The position numbers were made by a program, and so were the translations under genes. A stretch of DNA of 13,314 nucleotides. Source: Pseudomonadales bacterium (GTDB taxonomy: Bacteria > Pseudomonadota > Gammaproteobacteria > Pseudomonadales > IMCC2047). The notes beneath the pieces are model-generated. The model saw nothing but the letters and a program-made list of their open reading frames with translations, did no database searches and was not told the origin of the DNA. Within the stretch, counting starts at the first letter, position 1. Each line of letters opens with the position of its first letter. This document shows positions 6,429-13,314 of the stretch, one piece after another. The stretch is from positions 1 to 13,314 of the forward strand of contig JAIPFG010000055.1 of the NCBI GenBank assembly GCA_021736745.1. The letters run 5' to 3'.

Positions 6429-7930
6429 ATAATCTGTTCAACCGTCTGCGGGGAGGGATTCATCCGCCAGATCAAAAGCAAATGTCTGCCGAACAGCCTA
6501 TTACGCTAATGCCTTTTGCTGACCGCTTGATTCTTCCCCTTTCGCAACACATCGGTACACCTGCTCACCCCGTTGTTAAAGTGGGGGATAAAGTACTGGG
6601 TGGCCAATTGTTGGCTGAGCCGGACGGTCATTTTAGTTTGCCTGTGCATGCGCCGACTTCAGGTGTCGTTATTGCTTTTGAAGATCACCGCGTCCCGCAC
6701 CCTTCAAACTTAACCGCACCTTGTTTAATTTTGGCGGTGGATGGTGATCATCTGACTCTTGAGCAAGAAGGATTTGATAATTTTGAGCAGGTATCCAAGC
6801 AAGAGTTGCTCAATAAAATTCGTGGCTGTGGTATTGCCGGTATGGGGGGGGCAGGTTTTCCTACTGATGCAAAACTTAAGCCGCGTTCAAACAAAGCCAT
6901 TGAGACACTGATTATTAATGGCATGGAGTGTGAGCCTTACATTACTGCTGACGACCGGTTAATGCGCGAGCATGCTGATGACGTTGTAACGGGCGCACGA
7001 ATTTTGGCGTATTTATTGGATTATCCCAAACGTTGTGTAATCGCAGTTGAAGACAACAAACCTGAGGCGGTAGCGATGTTGCGCCTGGCCGCGGCAGGTT
7101 CTCAGGTTGAGGTTGCTGAATTTCCGACTAAATATCCCTCCGGTAGCGAGAAACAGTTAATTCAATTAGTGACAGGGAAAAAACTGCCAACGGGAAAATT
7201 GCCTTCAGATATTGGTGTGATGGTGCAAAACATTACGACGACGGTGGGTGTTTATCGTGCGATTATCCAAGGTAAACCGATGGGGGCGAGGGTTACCACT
7301 GTGACGGGTAAAGCCATTGCCCGTCCTGGTAACTATAAGGTGTTAATGGGGACACCGGTAGCACACTTGTTAAAAGAAACGGGTTACGACGAGAGTAAGT
7401 CCTCACGTTTGATTTTGGGTGGGCCGATGATGGGCTTCACTATTACCGATGCCCAGGTTCCGATTATTAAAACCAGTAATTGCGTATTGGCGCCAAGTTT
7501 AGAAGAATTTCCGGATCCCCCGGTACCGCAAGCCTGTATTCGCTGCGGTAAATGTGCTCAGGTATGTCCGATGCAATTACTTCCGCAACAACTTTATTGG
7601 TATGCCAGAAGTAGAGATCAGGAAAAGCTACAGCGTTACCATTTATTCGACTGTATAGAGTGCGGTAGTTGCGCCTATGCCTGCACCAGTAATATTCCAT
7701 TAGTGCATTATTTTAGAGCAGCGAAAGGCGACATACGCACCCGGCAGCAGCAACAGCAGGCGGCAGCCAGTGCAAAATTGCGACATGAAAAGCGTGTCGC
7801 ACGTAAGGAAGCCTTGCAGGCAGAGCGTGATGCTAAGCGTAAACCTAGACCCAAGCCCGATCAGGCGATGGATAAAAATACCGAGCCAGGAAAAATAATT
7901 GCAAGCACCACAGAGACTATTGAGTCCTAA
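6422..7930 (+). CDS. rnfC: Rnf complex subunit RnfC (NADH/FMN and 4Fe-4S subunit)
   Basis: RnfC is the peripheral subunit that carries the flavin and NADH site, related to NuoF, plus an SLBB domain and two 4Fe-4S clusters. Seen in 502 residues: the N-terminal RGGIHPPDQK, a barrel-sandwich part with LPVHAPTSGVV (73-83), NuoF-like GCGIAGMGGAGFPTDAK (135-151) and NGMECEPYITADDR (167-179), and two CxxCxxCxxxC motifs at Cys372-382 and Cys411-421. The tail (about 432-480) is short, charged and coiled-coil-like. The long alanine/lysine-rich C-terminal extension of E. coli RsxC (about 740 residues in total) is absent. The start overlaps the end of rnfB by 7 bp and has only a weak ribosome-binding site, which suggests coupled translation. 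Confidence 0.97.
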   Translation: MLNNLFNRLRGGIHPPDQKQMSAEQPITLMPFADRLILPLSQHIGTPAHPVVKVGDKVLGGQLLAEPDGHFSLPVHAPTSGVVIAFEDHRVPHPSNLTAPCLILAVDGDHLTLEQEGFDNFEQVSKQELLNKIRGCGIAGMGGAGFPTDAKLKPRSNKAIETLIINGMECEPYITADDRLMREHADDVVTGARILAYLLDYPKRCVIAVEDNKPEAVAMLRLAAAGSQVEVAEFPTKYPSGSEKQLIQLVTGKKLPTGKLPSDIGVMVQNITTTVGVYRAIIQGKPMGARVTTVTGKAIARPGNYKVLMGTPVAHLLKETGYDESKSSRLILGGPMMGFTITDAQVPIIKTSNCVLAPSLEEFPDPPVPQACIRCGKCAQVCPMQLLPQQLYWYARSRDQEKLQRYHLFDCIECGSCAYACTSNIPLVHYFRAAKGDIRTRQQQQQAAASAKLRHEKRVARKEALQAERDAKRKPRPKPDQAMDKNTEPGKIIASTTETIES

Positions 7931-7945
7931 GTAAGGCCACCGCAT

Positions 7946-9004
7946 ATGACACTGATCAATATAAGTTCACCTCATGTTGCTAGTGATGGCGATGCCGGAT
8001 CGATGATGCGGTTGGTTCTGCTAGCCACACTTCCTGGACTATTGATGCTGACTTATTGGTTCGGCTGGGGCAGTCTAATCAATATTATCTGGGCAGTACT
8101 GCTGGCTTTGGTGTTTGAAACCTTATCCCTTCTTCTCCGCGGCCGCCCGGTAGGGTTTTATTTGAAAGACTACAGCGCAGTACTCACGGGGGTATTGTTA
8201 GGGTTGGCGCTACCGCCACTCGCCCCCTGGTGGGTTACCTTGGTCGGCGTTGGTTTTGCCATTATTATAGCGAAACATTTTTTTGGCGGTTTGGGGCATA
8301 ATCCCTTTAATCCTGCCATGGTGGGCTATGTCGTATTACTGATTTCTTTTCCGGTCGAGATGACCAGCTGGGTTGCACCACGTGATCTGGTGGATGGCCA
8401 ACCGGCGCTGTTATCCTTCAGCGAATCTTTCTTTCAGATTTTCCCTGTGTTGACTCAACCATTAGTCGATGGTTATACCATGGCAACTGCGCTGGACTTG
8501 TTCAAACAGCATCAGGGGGATTTGATTCATCAATCCGTTGGGGTTCGTGCGGCGTTTGGCTATTTCGGTGCGGCTGGTTGGGAATGGGTCAATCTGGGTT
8601 ATTTAGTCGGTGGGTTATTCTTGCTTTATCGCCGCGTGTTCACTTGGCATGCACCGCTTGGCATGTTAGGGGCTTTGCTTTTACTGTCGCTTATATTTCA
8701 TGGGTTGCTCAATATCGACAGTATCGGTTCTCCATTATTTCATTGGTTTAGTGGAGCCACTATGCTGGGCGCCTTCTTTATTATTACCGATCCAGTAACC
8801 TCTGCTACCAGCCTAAAGGGAAGGCTGCTATATGGTATTGCCATCGGCAGTTTGATCTTTGTCATTCGCAGTTGGGGGAATTACCCGGACGCCGTTGCTT
8901 TTTCTGTGCTGTTAATGAATTTTGCGGCACCTTTCCTTGATTATTATACCCAGCCAAGATCCTTTGGTCAGGCGGCTATTTATGCCCGTAAGGAAAAGGA
9001 CTAA
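7946..9004 (+). CDS. rnfD: Rnf complex subunit RnfD (membrane flavoprotein)
   Basis: RnfD is a polytopic inner-membrane subunit, homologous to NqrB, holding a covalently bound FMN and forming part of the ion and electron path. The 352-residue protein has about ten membrane spans. VDGYTMATALD (174-184) fits the flavinylation motif, with Thr181 as the probable FMN attachment residue. Also typical are HFFGGLGHNPFNPAMVGY (111-128) and the SGATMLGAFFIITDPVTSAT stretch near the C-terminus. FMN attachment needs the flavin transferase ApbE, which is not in this window. The ATG follows the rnfC stop by 15 bp, with TAAGG upstream. Confidence 0.97.
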   Translation: MTLINISSPHVASDGDAGSMMRLVLLATLPGLLMLTYWFGWGSLINIIWAVLLALVFETLSLLLRGRPVGFYLKDYSAVLTGVLLGLALPPLAPWWVTLVGVGFAIIIAKHFFGGLGHNPFNPAMVGYVVLLISFPVEMTSWVAPRDLVDGQPALLSFSESFFQIFPVLTQPLVDGYTMATALDLFKQHQGDLIHQSVGVRAAFGYFGAAGWEWVNLGYLVGGLFLLYRRVFTWHAPLGMLGALLLLSLIFHGLLNIDSIGSPLFHWFSGATMLGAFFIITDPVTSATSLKGRLLYGIAIGSLIFVIRSWGNYPDAVAFSVLLMNFAAPFLDYYTQPRSFGQAAIYARKEKD

Positions 9005-9008
9005 GTCA

Positions 9009-9725
9009 ATGACGCAAACAACTCGATCAATAAGTCGTTCGGCATTAGTCCTTTGGCTTTATGGTACGGTCGCAGCACTGTTGACGGTGGGAATCTATCT
9101 CTATACCAAGGATACCATTGCAGAACAACGACGTATGGCAGAAGCGCGGGCCTTGAAGCAAATAATTGCAGACGATCAGTATGATAATGAGTTGTTGGAT
9201 GACAAATTGACATTATTGAACCCGTCGAAGATAGGCCAGAATGGGAAAGGTCAAGCCTATATCGCACGCAGGAAAAACAAAGCAGTTGCCGTCATTTTAC
9301 CGGTTTTAGTGACCGATGGTTACGGTGGCGATATGAAATTGATCGTGGGTATTAAACAATCAGGTGAAATCACGGGAGTACGCGTATTATCGCATAATGA
9401 AACCCCAGGGCTGGGGGATAAAGTGGATGCGAGAAAAAGTAATTGGATTCTGTCTTTTTCCGGACGCTCTTTGACCAATCCCCCTATTAAACTGTGGCGA
9501 GTAAAAAAAGACGGTGGTGAGTTCGATCAGTTCACCGGTGCAACGATTACGCCTCGTGCCGTAGTAAAAGGCGTATTAAAGGCTTTAACCTATTTTGAAG
9601 AGTATCGGGAAAACTTACTTAGTCCTTCTGTTCCAGTGAAATCTGGTGAGGTGAAGGACATGATAAAAACCGAGCGACCGATGGTCAGTGGGCTCGTCAA
9701 CGAGGGGATGGGAAATGGCAACTGA
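9009..9725 (+). CDS. rnfG: Rnf complex subunit RnfG (periplasmic flavoprotein)
   Basis: RnfG is anchored by one N-terminal membrane helix (about 11-33) with its FMN-binding domain in the periplasm, and passes electrons within the Rnf complex. In 238 residues the FMN attachment motif is FTGATITPRAVV, with Thr179 the likely phosphoester-linked residue, and GIKQSGEITGVRVLSHNETPGLGDK is the typical FMN-binding domain core. I chose the ATG at 9009 (MTQTTRSI), 4 bp after the rnfD stop and preceded by AAGGAC. The frame is open further upstream but only as overlap with rnfD. The end overlaps rnfE by 11 bp. Confidence 0.96.
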   Translation: MTQTTRSISRSALVLWLYGTVAALLTVGIYLYTKDTIAEQRRMAEARALKQIIADDQYDNELLDDKLTLLNPSKIGQNGKGQAYIARRKNKAVAVILPVLVTDGYGGDMKLIVGIKQSGEITGVRVLSHNETPGLGDKVDARKSNWILSFSGRSLTNPPIKLWRVKKDGGEFDQFTGATITPRAVVKGVLKALTYFEEYRENLLSPSVPVKSGEVKDMIKTERPMVSGLVNEGMGNGN

Positions 9726-10389
9726 CAGCTATCGTGACTTAGCCGCAAATGGGCTTTGGAATAATAACCCCGTTCTCGTACAAGGCTTAGGGCTTTGTCC
9801 GCTTTTAGCCGTAACCGGATCCGTAGTTAATGCCTTAGGGTTGGGATTGGCAACGACTGCCGTGCTGACAGGTTCGAATATCGCTATCTCGTTGGCGCGA
9901 CAGCAGATTCCCGATGCGATTCGCTTACCTATTTTCGTCATCATTATTGCCTCATTTACCAGTTGCATTGAATTATTAATGAATGCCTATACCTTTGAAC
10001 TTTATGAAATTTTGGGGTTGTTTATCCCATTAATTGTGACCAACTGCGTTATTCTGGGAAGAGCTGATGTTTGTGCCAGTCGTGTGAGGGTTTTTGCTGC
10101 TGCCTTTGATGGGCTGATGATGGGCTTGGGTTTTACCTTGGTGCTGGTATTGCTGGGTTCGATTCGAGAACTACTTGGAACCGGTGCTTTGTTTAATAAT
10201 ATGCAATTGCTGTTATGGCCGGAAACGGCAAACTGGACGTTGCGTCTCGTGGAAAACTATAATGGCTTTCTCTTCGCGATACTTCCCCCTGGTGCATTTC
10301 TAGTCACAGGGCTTTTGATTGCAGGTAAAAATCTGGTAACCAGATACCATGAAAAACGTAGCGTTATTCGTACAGAATCTTTTGAGTGA
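9715..10389 (+). CDS. rnfE: Rnf complex subunit RnfE (inner-membrane, 2Fe-2S-binding)
   Basis: RnfE is the membrane partner and paralogue of RnfA. The 224 residues contain about six membrane spans and the paired motifs LGLCPLLAVTGS (Cys28) and LIVTNCVILGRAD (Cys111), the cysteines expected to hold the intramembrane 2Fe-2S cluster with RnfA. Other family marks are NALGLGLATTAVL and LLGSIRELLGTG, plus the C-terminal LPPGAFLVTGLLIAGKN. The ATG at 9715 has GAGGGG seven bases upstream; an ATG at 9688 in the same frame would add nine unlikely residues inside rnfG. The stop overlaps the possible GTG start of rnfH. Confidence 0.96.
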   Translation: MATDSYRDLAANGLWNNNPVLVQGLGLCPLLAVTGSVVNALGLGLATTAVLTGSNIAISLARQQIPDAIRLPIFVIIIASFTSCIELLMNAYTFELYEILGLFIPLIVTNCVILGRADVCASRVRVFAAAFDGLMMGLGFTLVLVLLGSIRELLGTGALFNNMQLLLWPETANWTLRLVENYNGFLFAILPPGAFLVTGLLIAGKNLVTRYHEKRSVIRTESFE

Positions 10390-10394
10390 GCGGT

Positions 10395-10655
10395 ATGGAT
10401 AAAACAAACCAATTATCGATTGAGGTAGCCTACGCGGAACCAGGCCGACAGGTTATTCTCCCCGTCAAAGTGCCGGAAGGGACCAGTATATGGGATGCAG
10501 TGTTGTTGTCCGGGATAATGCAGAAGGTGCCTACGATTGATTTGGAGACTCAGGCGATTGGCGTGTATGGCAAAATTGCACGTAAAGCAAAAGAGCAGAC
10601 CGTTACCGAAGGTGATCGAATTGAGATATATCGACCGGCAATTGCCTCTGCGTGA
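10395..10655 (+). CDS. rnfH: RnfH-family ubiquitin-like (beta-grasp) protein
   Basis: A small soluble protein (86 residues from this ATG) of the UPF0125/RnfH family, with a beta-grasp, ubiquitin-like fold. Diagnostic are SIEVAYAEPGRQ near the N-terminus, PEGTSIWDAVLLSGI, IGVYGKIARKAKEQTVTEGDRIEIYRPAIA at the end. The family is often linked to rnf genes, but its molecular role is not established. The usual basic tail after YRP is missing, so the protein ends early. I favour the ATG at 10395, with GAGTGAG just upstream; a GTG at 10386 overlapping the rnfE stop would add three residues. It is the last gene of the rnf operon. Confidence 0.92.
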   Translation: MDKTNQLSIEVAYAEPGRQVILPVKVPEGTSIWDAVLLSGIMQKVPTIDLETQAIGVYGKIARKAKEQTVTEGDRIEIYRPAIASA

Positions 10656-10742
10656 GTTTTCTGAATTCGGATGCTGATATAAGGTTTGATGGATCGGCAA
10701 ATTATTTAAGATTTTTTTATTGATATTGGATAGGAGAGTTAG
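10656..10742 (+). promoter_or_regulatory. Gap between rnfH and the second hemerythrin gene, with its ribosome-binding site
   Basis: These 87 bp contain a run of seven T (10712-10718) without a stable hairpin before it, so I do not call a terminator. AGGAGAG at 10732-10738 is a strong ribosome-binding site for the following gene. I find no convincing -35/-10 pair and no second FNR-type site. The downstream genes may therefore be read partly from the rnf promoter. Confidence 0.4.
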
Positions 10743-11180
10743 ATGACATCAATTAGTAAATTTATGACAGATGACCATCGCCGTTGCGATGATGTGTTTG
10801 CCACTGCAGAAAGCGAAGTGGATCAGGGTAATTGGGAAGTAGCCGCTAAAGTGACCAATGAATTTCTGGATGCCATGGAAGCGCATTTTAGAATGGAAGA
10901 GGAAGTGCTGTTTCCTGCCCTGGAAAACAAAACAGGAATGACGATGGGGCCGACCCAGGTGATGCGCCAGGAACATGATCAGATGCGCGAGCTGTTTAAC
11001 CAAATGCGTTATGCCCTTGATGCGCAGGAAACCGATGATTTTCTTGGTATCAGTGAAACACTCCTCATTACCATGCAACAGCATAATATGAAAGAAGAAG
11101 GAATTGTCTATCCAATGAGTGACGAGCAGCTTTCAGAAGAAAGCCTGGATGTGATGGAACAAATGAAGAGCGTGGCCTAA
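10743..11180 (+). CDS. Hemerythrin HHE-domain protein (canonical diiron ligands)
   Basis: A 145-residue soluble four-helix protein with a full set of HHE ligands: His12 (MTDDHRRCD), His48 and Glu52 (AHFRMEEEVLFPALE), His78 (RQEHDQMRELF), and His114 with Glu118 (HNMKEEGIVYP). These fit a non-haem diiron centre able to bind O2 or NO, or to store or deliver iron. No membrane segment, signal or sensor domain is fused. It starts at an ATG with AGGAGAG upstream. A DUF2249 gene follows after 1 bp and a membrane protein gene after that, so the three look like one transcription and translation unit. A function in NO or oxygen response is inferred from family and neighbours, not shown. Confidence 0.93.
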   Translation: MTSISKFMTDDHRRCDDVFATAESEVDQGNWEVAAKVTNEFLDAMEAHFRMEEEVLFPALENKTGMTMGPTQVMRQEHDQMRELFNQMRYALDAQETDDFLGISETLLITMQQHNMKEEGIVYPMSDEQLSEESLDVMEQMKSVA

Positions 11181-11181
11181 T

Positions 11182-11469
11182 TTGATTGATATAACGAAGG
11201 AAGTCTTGCTGGATCTGAGGGAGTTAGAACCCCCTGAGCCCTTTGTGCAATCCTTGGCGGCTCTGGAACGATTATTACCGGGGCAATATTTGCACCTAGT
11301 GCATCATCGGGCTCCGGCCATGCTATATCCTGAGCTAGCTCCGCGTGGCTTTGTGTCGCAAACCCAAGAGCATTCATCGGGGTTGTTTCATATTGTTGTT
11401 TGGCGGGAAACAGACGATGAGGCTAAAAATGAGGCGTTGTCTCAGCTGGAACGAATGGCTAACACATGA
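11182..11469 (+). CDS. DUF2249-domain protein (TusA-like fold)
   Basis: A 95-residue protein consisting of a single DUF2249 domain. Family features: LDLRELEPPEPF near the N-terminus (LDLRGLEPPEP in many members), LLPGQYLHLVHHRAPAMLYPELAPRGF with the HHR-P element, and a C-terminal strand HIVVWRE. DUF2249 proteins are small, relate in fold to the sulfur carrier TusA and occur next to hemerythrin-like and denitrification-associated genes; their biochemistry is not settled. This member has no cysteine, so a TusA-type sulfur-carrier role is unlikely. The assigned start is TTG, 1 bp after the hemerythrin stop, probably translated by re-initiation; a second in-frame TTG at 11206 lies too close to its GAAGGAAG. 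The stop overlaps the next gene by ATGA. Confidence 0.85.
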   Translation: MIDITKEVLLDLRELEPPEPFVQSLAALERLLPGQYLHLVHHRAPAMLYPELAPRGFVSQTQEHSSGLFHIVVWRETDDEAKNEALSQLERMANT

Positions 11470-12788
11470 AGCTTGATGGGTTATCTCTGGAACAGGCACC
11501 GCCAATCTCGGTGCCTTTCCGTTTTTTTCTTGCGGCACCATTATTAGGGCTGATTTCTGCAATACTTCTCGTTCTGATGGGGGAAGAATCGCTAATGTCG
11601 CGCTGGACGCCGGGCATGCTGGCCATTACCCATGGTGTGGTGCTGGGCGTTTTTGCAACAGTAATGTTTGGTGCGTTATTGCAAATGCTGCCGGTTTTGG
11701 CCGGTGCTGTTATTCCGTCACCGAGGCGATTGGGGAATATTCTCTTGCCGTTATGGGTTGTCGGAATACTCGCCTTACAGTGTGCTTTTCTTAAAGGGGA
11801 AGGGTGGCTTTTTCTGTTGGCAGTGGTGCTATTAGGAGCTGCTGTCATCATTTTTGTTACTTCCTGTGGTACTGCACTATTCCGGGCAACATCTCAAATT
11901 GATTCGGTATTGGGCATGAAGTTAGCGTTACTCTCTTTGATAATAACGCTGATTTTAGGGATGATGCTTGGTTTGGGTCATATAGGCTTGCTGCCTCTGT
12001 TGCGTCCGCTTGAAACCAATGTTCATGCTATGTGGGGGCTGCTCGGTTGGATCGGACTCTTGGTGGTATCAGTTGCCTGGCAAGTCGTTCCAATGTTTCA
12101 AATTACGGCGGCTTATCCTAAACAGATTGTTCGCTTATTGGCGCCCTCATTGTTTGGTCTTTTTTTATTGCGATCCCTGTTGGTGTTGATGTCGAGCTTT
12201 TTTTTAGAGAAGAGCCCATTATTACCAGTGGGATTTGTTATTGTTGATATATTGATTTCACTATTGTTGGTGACCTTTTCGCTACAAACATTATGGCTAC
12301 AATATAAGAGAAAGCGCAAAATCAGTGATGGCCATATTCACTATTGGCGTATAGGTTGTGTTTGTTTGGTGATTTGTATTTTTTGCTGGTGGGCCGCTAG
12401 GCTCATCGATAACCCCGTCATCGTTGAGTACCTTGCGCTGTTATCGGTGGTATTATTTATCGCCGGATTTGTTATGGCGATAATGACGGGTATGCTCTAT
12501 AAAATAGTGGCTTTTCTGGTTTGGTTTCATCTTCAGGGACTTAATACTCGGCGTATGATGGCAGGAGAAGGTCTGATCCAGGTGCCACATATGAAGGCGG
12601 TCATCTCTGAGAAGCGCATTATCCTTCAATTGCGAATATTTCTGCTGGCGTTGTTGTTGATTCCTGTCTTGTTGGTATGGCCGGCGTTGTATTGGCTCAC
12701 AGGAATTTTATGGGCGCTTCACTTTGGCCTAATGGCTTATCATTTGGGTGGAGCCGCCACCCATTACCGGCGGGTGGCGTTTTCATAG
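11466..12788 (+). CDS. Polytopic membrane protein, NnrS/heme-copper oxidase subunit I-like
   Basis: A 440-residue inner-membrane protein with about 12 hydrophobic spans, the number found in NnrS proteins and oxidase subunit I. Conserved-looking histidines sit in or next to spans: His56 (AITHGVVLGVFATVMFGALLQ), His187 (NVHAMWGLLGWIGLL, followed by AWQVVPMFQITAAYP), His355 (VWFHLQGLN), and His419, His426 and His433 near the C-terminus. This could provide haem or copper ligands, but I cannot align the full oxidase His set with certainty. No Cys-rich or cytochrome c motif is present. Its ATG overlaps the DUF2249 stop (ATGA), so it belongs to the hemerythrin-DUF2249 unit. NnrS-type proteins are linked to tolerance of nitric oxide stress; transfer of that role to this protein is inference. 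Confidence 0.7.
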   Translation: MKLDGLSLEQAPPISVPFRFFLAAPLLGLISAILLVLMGEESLMSRWTPGMLAITHGVVLGVFATVMFGALLQMLPVLAGAVIPSPRRLGNILLPLWVVGILALQCAFLKGEGWLFLLAVVLLGAAVIIFVTSCGTALFRATSQIDSVLGMKLALLSLIITLILGMMLGLGHIGLLPLLRPLETNVHAMWGLLGWIGLLVVSVAWQVVPMFQITAAYPKQIVRLLAPSLFGLFLLRSLLVLMSSFFLEKSPLLPVGFVIVDILISLLLVTFSLQTLWLQYKRKRKISDGHIHYWRIGCVCLVICIFCWWAARLIDNPVIVEYLALLSVVLFIAGFVMAIMTGMLYKIVAFLVWFHLQGLNTRRMMAGEGLIQVPHMKAVISEKRIILQLRIFLLALLLIPVLLVWPALYWLTGILWALHFGLMAYHLGGAATHYRRVAFS

Positions 12789-12795
12789 GAGGCTT

Positions 12796-13314
12796 TTAGG
12801 CCTGTCCTACGGGAGGATCGGTATCTTCAATCCACTCGCTCTCATCTTCAGGAAATTCCAATAGCCACTTTTCGACGAGCTCGACATGCTCTTGTTCTTC
12901 ACGAGCCATCTCCAACGCCATGTTTTTGACTTCTGGGTTGGTGGCCTGCTCCGCCAGTTCGGCAAAATAAGTGGCGGCTTTCTCTTCGTTGTGACGAGCT
13001 AATAACAGCGCTTCTCTTGGGGTCATCAAATAATGTAGGTCAGCAAAATCTCCTGTTTCCGGGCCTTCGGGTGCGGTCCATTGGTATTCTAAGATTGGTA
13101 GCTCTCCAAGATTGAGGTTCGTCGCTTGTCGTTGAACGCTCTCTGCATGTAACTCCTCTATGTCAGACATCTCACGAAAAAGCTTGGCTACTTTTGTGTT
13201 GTTATGAGCATCCATAGCCTCCGCCATTTCAGCGTACCTTTCACTGGCTTCATTTTCAACGGCGAGGACGAAGGCCAGCATTTCGGTAATAGTTTCCAAT
13301 TTTGGGTATTCATT
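12796..13314 (-). CDS. Rubrerythrin/ferritin-like diiron protein (5' end outside the window)
   Basis: A soluble ferritin-like protein with two helix pairs carrying diiron motifs. The first pair has VENEASERYAEMAEAM and an ExxH in IEELHAESV; the second has NEEKAATYFAELAEQ and an ExxH in REEQEHVELVEKW. Rubrerythrins reduce peroxide or oxidise iron at such sites. The rubredoxin domain of classical rubrerythrin is absent: the acidic tail (EDESEWIEDTDPPVGQA) has no cysteines, so an outside electron donor would be needed. A TTG at 13299 could serve as start, but the frame stays open to the window edge and reads NEYPKLETITEML, so the true start is probably just beyond 13314. It converges on the membrane protein gene with a 7-bp gap. 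Confidence 0.88.
   Translation of the reverse strand, partial: NEYPKLETITEMLAFVLAVENEASERYAEMAEAMDAHNNTKVAKLFREMSDIEELHAESVQRQATNLNLGELPILEYQWTAPEGPETGDFADLHYLMTPREALLLARHNEEKAATYFAELAEQATNPEVKNMALEMAREEQEHVELVEKWLLEFPEDESEWIEDTDPPVGQA

Noticed and set aside
12786..12809. Small imperfect hairpin (TAGGAGGC with GCC-TG-TCCTA) between the convergent genes as a bidirectional terminator
   Set aside because: The stem is short and bulged, overlaps both gene ends and has no T-run on either side.

Overview
The window is ordinary gammaproteobacterial chromosome. It joins conserved housekeeping operons to an accessory cluster of redox and iron proteins. The order ubiE-ubiJ-ubiB-hisI-hisE, with hisI and hisE as separate genes, is the arrangement I recall from Pseudomonas and related Gammaproteobacteria, where a tat operon usually follows; in E. 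coli ubiB is followed directly by tat and hisIE is fused. The rnfABCDGEH order and the protein sequences also fit Gammaproteobacteria. Base composition looks moderate and even, with no sign of an integrated element, transposase, tRNA, rRNA or CRISPR array. Genus and species cannot be fixed from the sequence alone.

Layout. Positions 1-3565 (minus strand): the first 10 codons of hisE, then hisI, ubiB, ubiJ and ubiE, read leftwards from a start at 3565. They make aerobic ubiquinone (UbiE methyltransferase, UbiJ accessory factor, UbiB ATPase-like kinase fold) and carry out histidine steps 2 and 3. Positions 3566-3891: divergent intergenic region with several TTGACA boxes and a small palindrome. 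Positions 3892-4353 (plus): a MarR-family regulator. Positions 4354-4646: non-coding, with a long inverted repeat and a perfect TATAAT. Positions 4647-5081: a divergent hemerythrin-like four-helix protein lacking one expected histidine. Positions 5082-5232: promoter region with a near-consensus FNR/Anr box placed about 42 bp before a predicted start point.

Positions 5233-10655: a complete rnfABCDGEH operon encoding the membrane ion-pumping NADH:ferredoxin oxidoreductase (Rnf/Rsx complex), with tight spacing and several overlaps. Positions 10743-12788: a second, canonical hemerythrin, a DUF2249 protein and a roughly 12-span histidine-containing membrane protein resembling NnrS or heme-copper oxidase subunit I. 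The last three are closely coupled, with gaps of 1 bp and a 4-bp overlap. Positions 12796-13314 (minus, convergent): a rubrerythrin/ferritin-like diiron protein whose start probably lies just outside the window.

Working picture (inference). The right two thirds looks like a low-oxygen and possibly nitric-oxide-responsive redox island: an FNR-type site in front of Rnf, hemerythrin-like proteins on both sides of Rnf, a DUF2249 plus NnrS/oxidase-like membrane partner, and a peroxide-type ferritin-like protein. The parts are known families. What may be undescribed is the combination, particularly the hemerythrin-DUF2249-membrane protein unit and the ligand-depleted hemerythrin between marR and rnfA.
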